A stretch of DNA of 5,382 nt from CAZXBB01 sp964638815 (GTDB lineage Bacteria; Planctomycetota; Phycisphaerae; Phycisphaerales; SM1A02): assembly GCA_964638815.1 (NCBI GenBank), contig CAZXBB010000440.1:1-5382 (forward strand). The letters are read 5' to 3'. Made by a program: the position numbers and the translations under genes. Positions 1 to 5,382 of this stretch are shown here, in pieces. Under the pieces are notes generated by a model that ran no database searches, was not told the origin of the DNA, and saw only the letters and a program-made list of their open reading frames with translations. Each line of letters opens with the position of its first letter. Position 1 is the first letter of the stretch.

Positions 1-1
1 C

Positions 2-832
2 ACGGGTGGCCGGTTCGCCCGGCACCACGGCGGCAAGGGCGGTAACCAGGCCGTCGCGGCCGCGCGGCTGGGTGCTCCGACGTCGTTCGTGGGCGCAGTC
101 GGCGAGGACGACGACGGTCTGGCGGCGCGGGGCGCCCTCGAGGCCGAGGGCGTCGACGTGGCCGAGCTTCGGGCGCTCCCGGACGACGCGACCGGCGTCG
201 CCCTGATCCTCGTGGATGCGAAGGGCGAGAACTGCATCGCCGTGGCCGGCGGCGCCAACACGGCACTCGAACCGGGGCACGTCCGCGAGTCGCTCCAGCG
301 GCTCGGTCCGGGGGCCGGCGACGTCGTGCTCGTCGGGCACGAGATCCCGACGGCTTCGGCGACCGAGGCGCTTCGGTTCGCCAAGGCTGCCGGCGCGATC
401 GCGCTCCTCAACCCAGCGCCGGCCACGGGCGTCGAGCCCGGGACCCTCGCGCTCAGCGACGTCCTTACACCGAACCAGGGGGAGGCGGCTCAGCTCGTCG
501 GGCACGACGGCGACCCCGAGGTCCTGGGCGCCGAGTTGCTCGCGGCGATCGCGGCCGGCGGCCACGTCCTCATCACGCTGGGGGATCGCGGGGCGTTGCT
601 CGTCGGCGAGGAGGGATCGCTGTGGGTCCCGGCACCGGACGTCCCGGCGGTCGACACGGTCGGCGCGGGGGATACGCTCAATGGCGCCCTCGCGGCCGGA
701 CTCGCATCCGGCCTGCCCGTGAGCGAGGCCGCGCGTCGCGCGGTCGCCGCTGCATCCCTGGCGATCACGCGGGCGGGCGCGCGCGAGGGGATGCCGACCG
801 CTCGCGAGCTCGAGGCCTTCCTGGCCGGCTGA
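2..832 (+). CDS. rbsK: Ribokinase-like PfkB-family sugar kinase, 5'-truncated by the window edge
   Basis: Likely phosphorylates D-ribose (or a related sugar or nucleoside) with ATP in the cytoplasm, giving ribose-5-phosphate. The frame is open from base 2, and 276 residues are visible; E. coli ribokinase is about 309, so roughly 30 N-terminal residues lie upstream. A GTG at 89 is an internal valine, not the start: the preceding 29 codons already encode the family's first signature, HHGGKGGNQA (visible residues 8-17). Other landmarks are AGGANTAL, LLNPAPA (135-141), TPNQGEA (156-162, keeping the N-x-x-E pair), ITLGDRGALLV (191-201) and DTVGAGDTLNGAL, with the catalytic Asp at 224 (codon 671-673). 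The C-terminus, ITRAGAREGMPTARELE, matches the ribokinase pattern rather than fructokinase or adenosine kinase. Substrate remains an inference; the Val-Gly of DTVGAGD differs from the DTTAAGD of E. coli RbsK. The gene converges on the ZIP gene with an 8-base gap. No transporter or regulator for ribose is visible. Confidence 0.88.
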   Translation, partial: TGGRFARHHGGKGGNQAVAAARLGAPTSFVGAVGEDDDGLAARGALEAEGVDVAELRALPDDATGVALILVDAKGENCIAVAGGANTALEPGHVRESLQRLGPGAGDVVLVGHEIPTASATEALRFAKAAGAIALLNPAPATGVEPGTLALSDVLTPNQGEAAQLVGHDGDPEVLGAELLAAIAAGGHVLITLGDRGALLVGEEGSLWVPAPDVPAVDTVGAGDTLNGALAAGLASGLPVSEAARRAVAAASLAITRAGAREGMPTARELEAFLAG

Positions 833-840
833 AGCCGATC

Positions 841-1593
841 TCAGTGGGCGTCGATCCCGATGGCCCCGACCCAGACCGAGAACAGGTAGATCGCCAGCGC
901 ACCGCCGAGGGTCGCGGCGACCACGACCCGGGAGCTGTCGCGCCGATGCGCCTCGGGCAGGAGCTCGGCAGCGCCGACGTAGAGGAAGAACCCCGCGAAG
1001 AACCCGAGGATCGCGCCGAGCATCTGTTCGGGGATCGTCAGGACGCTGCCGAGGAGCACACCGGCGACCGGCGCCGCGGCCACGAGCAGCACCCAGCGAT
1101 ACGCCGTGCTCGAGGGCATCCGGCTCGCCAGGATGAAGCTGACCACGCCGATGCCGTCGCTGAACCGGTGGACGATGACGACCACCGCGATGATCGTGCC
1201 GAGCGCGCCGCCGACGGTCAGCGCTGCCGCGAGAGCAACGCCATCGAGGAAGCTGTGGATCGCCATCCCGCTCGCCCCCAGGATGCCGATGTGCTGGTGC
1301 GTGGTCGCCTCGTGGTCGAGCTCCGACGCCGTCTCGTGGCCGACGTGCAGTGAGGTCACCTTGTCGAGGGCGTAGAAGGCCAGGAACCCGGCGGTGATGA
1401 TGACCATCGCCAGGTCGATCGAGCCGAGGTGCTCCACCGATTCGGGGATGAGGTCGAAGAAGGCCGCGCCGATCCGGATCCCCGCGCCGACCGCGATGAT
1501 GAGGCCGACGTAGCGGACCGCACGCATCGCCAGCCAGCCACCGATCAGGGCGGACGCGAAGGCGCCGAACGACACGACCAGGGCGAGGGGCAT
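841..1593 (-). CDS. ZIP-family divalent metal permease, probably zinc uptake
   Basis: Predicted inner-membrane importer of Zn(II) or a similar divalent metal, 250 residues, a usual length for bacterial ZIPs. About eight membrane segments can be drawn (roughly 2-22, 28-50, 60-77, 105-125, 130-155, 167-187, 190-214, 222-246). Segment 2 carries FFDLIPES, a ZIP hallmark. A His-rich loop follows segment 3 (H83, H86, H94, H99, H101). The metal-binding helices read HSFLDG (113-118) and HRFSDG (142-147), and segment 7 ends AAELLPEA. Both core motifs have Asp where many ZIPs (ZupT, BbZIP) have Glu. The start at 1593 is chosen because GGAGGA lies 8 bases upstream, the protein then begins directly with segment 1, and the ATG overlaps the regulator's stop as TGATG. 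An in-frame ATG at 1626 would add only an Arg/Pro-rich stretch inside the upstream gene. Co-transcription with a Zur-like regulator argues for zinc; manganese or iron is not excluded. Confidence 0.9.
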   Translation of the reverse strand: MPLALVVSFGAFASALIGGWLAMRAVRYVGLIIAVGAGIRIGAAFFDLIPESVEHLGSIDLAMVIITAGFLAFYALDKVTSLHVGHETASELDHEATTHQHIGILGASGMAIHSFLDGVALAAALTVGGALGTIIAVVVIVHRFSDGIGVVSFILASRMPSSTAYRWVLLVAAAPVAGVLLGSVLTIPEQMLGAILGFFAGFFLYVGAAELLPEAHRRDSSRVVVAATLGGALAIYLFSVWVGAIGIDAH

Positions 1594-2030
1594 CAGGCGG
1601 GTCCTCCAGCGAGGCAGTCCGGGCATCGGCCGAAGAGCTCGAGCCGGTGCTCGTCGATCCGGTAGCCGGTCCGCCGCCCGATCTCGCGCACGACCGAACG
1701 GAGCCCGGCATCGTCGATGTCGCGGCTGCGGCCGCACGCCGTGCACACGACGTGGTGGTGATGGACCGGGTCGCACGCGACGTAGGCGTGCTCGCCGCTC
1801 GGCAGGTCGATCCGCTCGACGGCCCGCAGCTCGGCCAGGACGTCGAGCGTGCGGAAGATCGTGGCGCGTCCGACGCGCAGGCCGCGGCTGCGCGCGTCGT
1901 CGACGAGGTCGGCCGCCGTGAAGTGCCCCTCCCGTCCCGCGATGAGGTCCACGACCGCGCGGCGTGTGGCCGTCGCGCGATAGCCGGCTCGGCCGAATGC
2001 ATCGTCGACGTGGGAACCGGTCGTATCCAT
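1593..2030 (-). CDS. zur: Fur-superfamily metalloregulator, Zur-like
   Basis: DNA-binding repressor, 145 residues, probably sensing zinc and controlling the downstream ZIP transporter. The N-terminal winged helix has the family pattern YRATATRRAVVDLI, then RATIFRTLDVLAEL near 55-68. The C-terminal dimerisation domain has an HHHH run (90-93). Two CxxC pairs (C96/C99, C136/C139) form the structural zinc site. C86 with H91 and H93 reproduces the Cys-His-His arrangement I recall for the regulatory site of M. tuberculosis Zur (C76, H81, H83; constant offset of 10), with E72 where that protein has Asp62; Fur and PerR lack this Cys. Against a full match, the third-site glutamate position (111) is Arg. 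Start: ATG 2030 is preferred to an in-frame GTG at 2060, because the stretch between them contains the operator and promoter and would encode a non-conserved MCIETEYHHG extension. No well-spaced Shine-Dalgarno precedes 2030. The stop overlaps the ZIP start. Confidence 0.9.
   Translation of the reverse strand: MDTTGSHVDDAFGRAGYRATATRRAVVDLIAGREGHFTAADLVDDARSRGLRVGRATIFRTLDVLAELRAVERIDLPSGEHAYVACDPVHHHHVVCTACGRSRDIDDAGLRSVVREIGRRTGYRIDEHRLELFGRCPDCLAGGPA
1602..1607 (-). promoter_or_regulatory. Ribosome binding site of the ZIP gene inside the zur coding region
   Basis: GGAGGA on the minus strand, 8 bases before the ATG at 1593. It lies within the last codons of the upstream regulator gene, supports this start over longer alternatives, and with the TGATG overlap suggests translational coupling of regulator and transporter. 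Confidence 0.75.
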
Positions 2031-2036
2031 CCCGTG

Positions 2037-2066
2037 ATGATACTCAGTCTCAATACACACTGTCCA
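2037..2066 (-). promoter_or_regulatory. Candidate promoter of the zur-ZIP operon
   Basis: On the minus strand, TGGACA (2066-2061, 5 of 6 to TTGACA) is followed after 18 bases by TATCAT (2042-2037, 5 of 6 to TATAAT). The usual distance puts the transcript start at about 2030, the A of the zur ATG, so the mRNA may be leaderless; the only G-rich bases before the ATG (GGG, 2033-2031) are too close to act as a Shine-Dalgarno. This is an inference from motif matches; in such GC-rich DNA an AT-rich pocket of this kind stands out. Confidence 0.5.
2038..2052. promoter_or_regulatory. Zur/Fur-box-like operator, 7-1-7 inverted repeat
   Basis: TGATACT-C-AGTCTCA on the plus strand: two 7-base arms about one central base, complementary at 6 of 7 positions, with the TGA...TCA ends seen in Fur-superfamily boxes (the Fur 7-1-7 consensus is TGATAAT-n-ATTATCA). 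It covers the candidate -10 box of the zur promoter and starts 8 bases from the zur ATG, so binding would block RNA polymerase. The metal specificity of the box cannot be read from it alone. Confidence 0.55.
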
Positions 2067-2180
2067 GTCGGGGACACTGGTGCGCTGCGGTACCCCTGGG
2101 CCACGGGACCTTCGTCTGACTGTGATTCCGCGGCGGCGGGCCCAGAATCACCGCTACGACCGGGCGTATTGCCAGGTCAC

Positions 2181-2186
2181 GGGGAG
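2181..2186 (+). promoter_or_regulatory. Ribosome binding site of the zinc-ribbon gene
   Basis: GGGGAG, 5 bases before the ATG at 2192. It favours this start over the in-frame ATG at 2249, which would still keep the whole zinc ribbon. No convincing -35/-10 pair for this gene was found in the upstream 100 bases. Confidence 0.5.
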
Positions 2187-2191
2187 CAGCC

Positions 2192-2986
2192 ATGACGCTC
2201 GAGATCGGAAGCCAGAAGGTCGGGCGGATCGGCCGTCGCGGTCCGCGCATGGCGCCGTCGCTGCCGATCGGTGAGATCGACGCGAATATCTTCGCGTGCC
2301 CCGCGTGCTCCAGGCCGCTCGGTTCGGGCACGCGCCGTTGTCCGGGCTGCGGGACCCGGCTGATCGCAGGCGTGAAGGCCACCCGAGCAACGGCCCTCGT
2401 CGGCGTGGGTGGACTCGCCGGGACCCTGCTGGGAGCCGGACTCTTCGCCGCAGTCTCCCTCGTGAACACGCCGCCCGCCGAGGCCCTGGTCGTCCCGCCC
2501 CCGGCGGTCGCCACACCCAGTCAGGCCCCGCTCCCGAGCGCGCCTGCTCCGGTCGCCGGTCCCGCGATCCCGAGCAGCGCCCTGTCGGCGCTTCGTCAAT
2601 CAACCCTCCTCAATCAGCGTGTGATCAGCGACGCCGACCGTCTGGCGGCGGCGCTCGCGACCGCGAAGCCGTCTGGCTCCCAGATCGCGCCGATCCTTCG
2701 CTCGATGGCGTCCACGGCGACGTTCGGCCAGCGGCTCGCCCCGACCGTCGGCGGCTGGGACCAGGCCAAGGTCGTCTCCACGAACCTCGTCGCGTTCTAC
2801 GCCGCGATCTCCCGGACGGCCGACGAAGGCTTGTCGTCGTCGCTGTCCAGCAGTGCGATCTACATCGCAGCCGGCGAGCGGATGCTGGAGATCGTGGCCG
2901 GCCTCGACGCTCTCGACGGGGCCGCGCGCACGCTGGCCGCGTCCGCGGACGTCACGCTGCCGCCACTGACGGCGCCGACGCCGTAG
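2192..2986 (+). CDS. Zinc-ribbon, single-pass membrane protein of unknown function
   Basis: I do not recognise this family as a whole. The 264-residue protein has a cytoplasmic N-terminus with a four-cysteine zinc ribbon, CPAC (36-39) and CPGC (50-53), separated by ten residues including basic ones. One membrane helix follows (about 65-91, Gly/Ala/Leu-rich), with Lys62 and Arg65 on its inner side, implying N-in/C-out. Residues 93-127 are a Pro/Ala/Ser linker suited to spanning the cell wall or envelope. From 129 to about 250 the chain is Ala-rich and amphipathic, probably a helical bundle, ending in a short Pro/Thr tail. The start at 2192 follows GGGGAG at 2181-2186; a second ATG at 2249 lacks a comparable site. 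It is transcribed divergently from zur across 161 bases and converges on the lipocalin gene. The ribbon could bind zinc structurally and contact nucleic acid or protein, but no function can be assigned. Its place beside zur may be coincidence. Confidence 0.75.
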   Translation: MTLEIGSQKVGRIGRRGPRMAPSLPIGEIDANIFACPACSRPLGSGTRRCPGCGTRLIAGVKATRATALVGVGGLAGTLLGAGLFAAVSLVNTPPAEALVVPPPAVATPSQAPLPSAPAPVAGPAIPSSALSALRQSTLLNQRVISDADRLAAALATAKPSGSQIAPILRSMASTATFGQRLAPTVGGWDQAKVVSTNLVAFYAAISRTADEGLSSSLSSSAIYIAAGERMLEIVAGLDALDGAARTLAASADVTLPPLTAPTP

Positions 2987-2991
2987 TGCGA

Positions 2992-3008
2992 GGGGCCGCT
3001 ACGGCCCC
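2992..3008. terminator. Bidirectional terminator-like hairpin between convergent genes
   Basis: GGGGCCG-CTA-CGGCCCC is a perfect 7-base-pair, all-G/C stem with a 3-base loop. It begins 5 bases after the stop of the zinc-ribbon gene, and the loop itself is the TAG stop codon (minus strand) of the lipocalin gene. Being symmetric it can fold in transcripts from both strands. No T-tract follows on either side, so it is not a canonical intrinsic terminator; it may slow polymerase or protect 3' ends. Confidence 0.5.
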
Positions 3009-4240
3009 GGTGTCCCGCTCGGCGCGTAGCCAGTCAACTCCACATAGGCCTTCCCGCCGATCGGCGCACCAGAGCGTGTGCCGCCCACGACCTGGGAGCC
3101 CTCCCAGTACACGACGCCCGTGGTCGCGCGCGTGTCGAGCTCCTGCGCTGCGACGGTGGGACGGAGCGTGACCCGCAGGTCCCCGGCGCTCGGGATCCCG
3201 ATCGTCCAGCCGGCGGGGTAGTCCGCGCCGGTTGCCGGGCTCGTCCAGCGGTCTGTCACCTCGAGACTGAACTCGTCGCGCGTAAGGTGCCGCGTCGCGC
3301 CGTCCGCGTCGACGATCGTCCCGTAGATGAGCGGGTAGCTTCCGTCCGCGTCGCGGACGAGCGACAGCGTGACGTCGGTGCCATCGTCGAGGTTCACGGC
3401 GAACCAGTCCCAGCCTCCGCCACCCACGCTGATGAAGTCGCCCCACTGGTGGTCGAACCAGGCTTGGCCCTCCACGGCGAGCTCCTCCCCGTCGAGCGTG
3501 ACCGCGCCGGTCGCGTCCATGGCGGTGCGCGAGTAGTAGTAGGAGCTGCCGGCCGCCCCGAAGTCGATCCAGCCATCGCCATCGTGGAGCGCGGGCGGCT
3601 TGGTCGCCTCGAGGTCCAGCGTGAGTCCGAGGCCACCGGGGCTCTCCGCCGCGACTGCTTCTGCGGGTGCCAGCGTCGCGCCGAGACGGTCGGTGCCGTT
3701 CGAGCCGGTCATCGTCCACGCCGGTTGGCCGAAGGTGGTCGCATCGGTGGGGTTGGCGCCGGTCAGGGACAGGTCGAAGCCGCTCGGCGTTCCGTCTGCA
3801 TCGCGTGGCGAGCGATCCACCTGCTCGCCGATCTCGAGGCGCTGGCCGTACCGGAATCGCTGGCCGGTCTCGTCGGTGATGGCCAGGTGCGACGCCCAGG
3901 CGGTCGGGAAGCCGCCACGCTCCGCCCGGAAGATGACGTACTCGAAGCCAAGCTCGTGCTTCGTGCCGTCGGCGGCGGTGCCGTCGAGGTGGCCCGTGTA
4001 GTACCACCACTCGGACAGGCGGTCGTGCGGGCCGTCGTCGCGTGGCAGGACCACGGGGAGCGGATCGTCGACCGGGACAGGCCGATCCGTGGGCGGAGGC
4101 ACGGATGGGACGGGCGCCGTCGGGTTCGCCAGGATGGGTCGGCCGGCGGTGCAGCCGGCCATGCCGCCGGCGAGCACGAGGAGCGCCGCGAGGACCGCCG
4201 GCGCCCGGCGCCGCGCCCGGTGTCTCGTCCGGTGGCTCAT
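2999..4240 (-). CDS. Secreted lipoprotein with CrtC/AttH-type lipocalin-like domain
   Basis: Predicted cell-surface or envelope lipoprotein of 413 residues. The N-terminus has a highly basic region (residues 1-12), a hydrophobic stretch (13-27) and a lipobox MAGC with acylated Cys30; Met at -3 is tolerated but less common than Leu. A Pro-rich linker (about 39-68) follows. The rest carries the landmarks of the CrtC/AttH family (hydroxyneurosporene-synthase-like, two lipocalin-like barrels): EWWYYTGHL (77-85), SHLAITD (118-123 region), YYYSRT (234-239), QAWFDHQWGDF (259-269), WDWFAVNLDDG (277-287), VVYWEGSQVVGG (376-387) and AYVELTGY (398-405). Relatives include CrtC, a carotenoid hydratase, and AttH, a secreted protein of an ABC-transporter operon; many are of unknown role. 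With no carotenoid genes visible, binding or processing of a hydrophobic molecule handled by the neighbouring MMPL pump is more plausible than carotenoid hydration. Start 4240 is chosen over an upstream in-frame ATG at 4330 because it gives a clean signal peptide and an ATGA overlap with the MMPL stop. Confidence 0.85.
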   Translation of the reverse strand: MSHRTRHRARRRAPAVLAALLVLAGGMAGCTAGRPILANPTAPVPSVPPPTDRPVPVDDPLPVVLPRDDGPHDRLSEWWYYTGHLDGTAADGTKHELGFEYVIFRAERGGFPTAWASHLAITDETGQRFRYGQRLEIGEQVDRSPRDADGTPSGFDLSLTGANPTDATTFGQPAWTMTGSNGTDRLGATLAPAEAVAAESPGGLGLTLDLEATKPPALHDGDGWIDFGAAGSSYYYSRTAMDATGAVTLDGEELAVEGQAWFDHQWGDFISVGGGGWDWFAVNLDDGTDVTLSLVRDADGSYPLIYGTIVDADGATRHLTRDEFSLEVTDRWTSPATGADYPAGWTIGIPSAGDLRVTLRPTVAAQELDTRATTGVVYWEGSQVVGGTRSGAPIGGKAYVELTGYAPSGTPGP

Positions 4241-5382
4241 CGGACCGCTGCCGCTTCGGCGTCGGCCTCCGAGGAGGGAAGCCGATCGCCCACGAACCGA
4301 TCGAGCCACGCGGGCATCCACCAGTTCCATCGGCCCAGCAATCGCATGGTCGAGGGCACCAGGAGCGCCCGGACCACGGTCGCGTCGAGCGCCACCGCGA
4401 TCGCGACGCCAAGTCCCAGCGCCTTGATGAGCACGATATCGGCGAACACGAACGATGCCGACACGACCACGACGATGAGTGCCGCGGAGGTCACGATCCG
4501 CCCACTGCGTTCCAGGCCCCGCGCAACCGCCTCGGTGTTGTCGCCCGTCGCGTCCCAGACCTCCTTCATGCGGGTGAGCAGGAAAACCTCGTAGTCCATC
4601 GAGAGACCGAACAGCACGCAGAACAGGATCACGGGCTGGGTCGTTTCGACGAACCCGAGCGGCGCGAAGCCGAGCAACGCCGAAAGATTCCCATCCTGGA
4701 AGATCCAGACCAGGGCGCCGAAGCTCGCGGTGATCGACAGCGTGTTCATGATCAGCGCCTTGGCCGGCAGCACCACCGAGCGCAGCAGGGCGAAGAGCAC
4801 CAGGTACGTCGTCACGATGATGAACAGGGCAGTCCGCGGGAAGTCGGCGGCCACGCCATCCACGACGTCTGCGACATCGGCGGCGCCGCCGCCCACGAGG
4901 ATCGTGAACCCCGGCGGTGGCGCGATGGCGCTTTCCGGGTCGCGGAGGTCGGCGACGAGCGCCCGGCCCTCGGCGCGGTTCGGGCCGTACGGCGTCGTGA
5001 GGGTGAACGCGGTGAGATCGCCCTGTGTCGTCGCTGCCAGTGCCGCCGCGATGAATCGATCACGCGGCCCGTTCGGGTCGCCATACAGGAGCTGGTACTG
5101 CTCGAGCGTCAGTCGTGGCTCGACGTCGACGAGGCTGTCGATCCGCCGAACACGATCGTCCACGGCGATCCGGCGCGAGTAGTCGTAGAGCCGCGCGACG
5201 TTGTCGGGGCGCGTCGCTGCGCCGTTCGTGCGGATCGCAACGGTGATCGGCGCGAACGCGCCCTCGCCGAAGTCCGCCCGGAGGCGATCGAACGCGGCGC
5301 GCGACGGGACGTCCGGCGGCAGGATGCTGGCGTCCGGGGCGTTGAACCGGACATGCAGGAACGGGGCGCCCAGCAGCAGCAG
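4237..5382 (-). CDS. MMPL/RND-family exporter, C-terminal half (N-terminus beyond the right edge)
   Basis: Proton-driven inner-membrane exporter of the MMPL branch of the RND superfamily (YdfJ/MmpL type), probably moving lipids or other hydrophobic compounds outward. The frame is open to base 5382 and 381 residues are visible of a family that is usually 700 or more. A GTG at 5163 is internal: upstream codons encode APFLHVRFNAPDASILPPD (6-24), the typical entry to the second extracytoplasmic domain. That domain runs to about 183. Five helices follow (about 184-201, 204-228, 245-263, 295-314, 320-343). The conserved block FGLSMDYEVFLLTRMKE (258-274) contains Asp263 and is characteristic of MMPL proteins; the end has ALDATVVRALLVPSTMRLLG, then WNWWMPAWLD, and a short Asp/Glu/Ala-rich tail. 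The stop overlaps the lipocalin-like gene by 4 bases, so the two are very likely translated from one message. Substrate is unknown. Confidence 0.9.
   Translation of the reverse strand: MLLLGAPFLHVRFNAPDASILPPDVPSRAAFDRLRADFGEGAFAPITVAIRTNGAATRPDNVARLYDYSRRIAVDDRVRRIDSLVDVEPRLTLEQYQLLYGDPNGPRDRFIAAALAATTQGDLTAFTLTTPYGPNRAEGRALVADLRDPESAIAPPPGFTILVGGGAADVADVVDGVAADFPRTALFIIVTTYLVLFALLRSVVLPAKALIMNTLSITASFGALVWIFQDGNLSALLGFAPLGFVETTQPVILFCVLFGLSMDYEVFLLTRMKEVWDATGDNTEAVARGLERSGRIVTSAALIVVVVSASFVFADIVLIKALGLGVAIAVALDATVVRALLVPSTMRLLGRWNWWMPAWLDRFVGDRLPSSEADAEAAAVR

Noticed and set aside
826..837. CGGC-TGAA-GCCG hairpin at the end of the ribokinase gene as a terminator
   Set aside because: The stem is only 4 bp, sits over the stop codon and has no T-tract; short GC stems are expected by chance here.
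622..1353. A 243-codon plus-strand open frame opposite the ZIP gene
   Set aside because: It is Arg/Asp/Glu-rich without any domain pattern, overlaps the end of the kinase gene, and mirrors the codon bias of the real ZIP gene on the other strand.
1594..1776. A 61-codon N-terminal extension of the ZIP protein
   Set aside because: It is Arg/Pro-rich, lies entirely inside the zur gene in another frame, and ignores the GGAGGA site and the TGATG overlap at 1593.
2031..2060. GTG start at 2060 for the Fur-family regulator
   Set aside because: These bases hold the operator and -10 box; the extra ten residues match no family pattern, and there is no ribosome binding site upstream.
2154..2603. Several minus-strand frames (about 140-154 codons) opposite the start of the zinc-ribbon gene
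   Set aside because: They are low-complexity Arg/Gly/Pro/Ala translations in overlapping frames, while the plus strand has a ribosome binding site, CxxC pairs and a membrane helix.
2952..4412. A 486-codon minus-strand frame, longer than the lipocalin-like gene
   Set aside because: The translation is almost entirely Arg/Pro/Gly-rich with no family motif, and it runs through the lipocalin-like and MMPL genes in another frame; it is a GC-rich shadow.
3287..4594. A 435-codon plus-strand frame antisense to the lipocalin-like and MMPL genes
   Set aside because: No recognisable motif or ribosome binding site, and it lies opposite two genes with clear conserved signatures. Length alone is weak evidence at this GC content.
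5109..5354. An 81-codon minus-strand frame near the right edge
   Set aside because: It is out of frame with the MMPL gene, which reads open to 5382 with clear family sequence; this one is Ser/Arg/Thr-rich without motifs.

Overview
The window is very GC-rich bacterial DNA with strong third-position G/C bias. Its gene set is a ribokinase-like sugar kinase, a zinc regulator with a ZIP transporter, a membrane-anchored zinc-ribbon protein, and an MMPL exporter with a lipocalin-like lipoprotein. This fits a high-GC Actinomycetota or Chloroflexota genome, possibly a metagenome-derived one. That placement is an inference from composition and protein style; there is no rRNA or marker gene here to settle it. 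I see no mobile element, CRISPR array, tRNA or rRNA. Coding density is very high and no gene-free stretch exceeds about 165 bases.

Layout, left to right. (1) 2-832 (+): a PfkB-family carbohydrate kinase, best match ribokinase, missing its first ~30 residues off the left edge. It converges, with an 8-base gap, on (2) a two-gene minus-strand operon: a Fur-superfamily regulator (start 2030) whose stop codon overlaps the start of a ZIP-family metal permease (841-1593) as TGATG. The regulator's metal ligands resemble Zur rather than Fur. In front of it lies a promoter with a 7-1-7 inverted repeat over the -10 box, so the simplest model is autoregulated, zinc-repressed uptake. (3) Divergent from zur, 2192-2986 (+): an unrecognised protein with an N-terminal four-cysteine zinc ribbon, one membrane helix, a Pro/Ala-rich linker and an extracytoplasmic helical domain. 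(4) It converges, with a 12-base gap containing a perfect GC hairpin, on a second minus-strand operon: the C-terminal half of an MMPL/RND-type exporter (running off the right edge), whose stop overlaps by ATGA the start of a lipoprotein with a CrtC/AttH-type lipocalin fold.

How the genes may work together: zur-zip is a self-contained metal-homeostasis unit. The MMPL and lipocalin-like genes look like an envelope export module in which a membrane pump hands a hydrophobic substrate to an anchored lipocalin-like partner. Nothing in the sequence links the ribokinase to the other units. The least ordinary points are the overlapping operator and promoter giving an apparently leaderless zur transcript, the MMPL-lipocalin pairing, and the uncharacterised zinc-ribbon protein beside zur.
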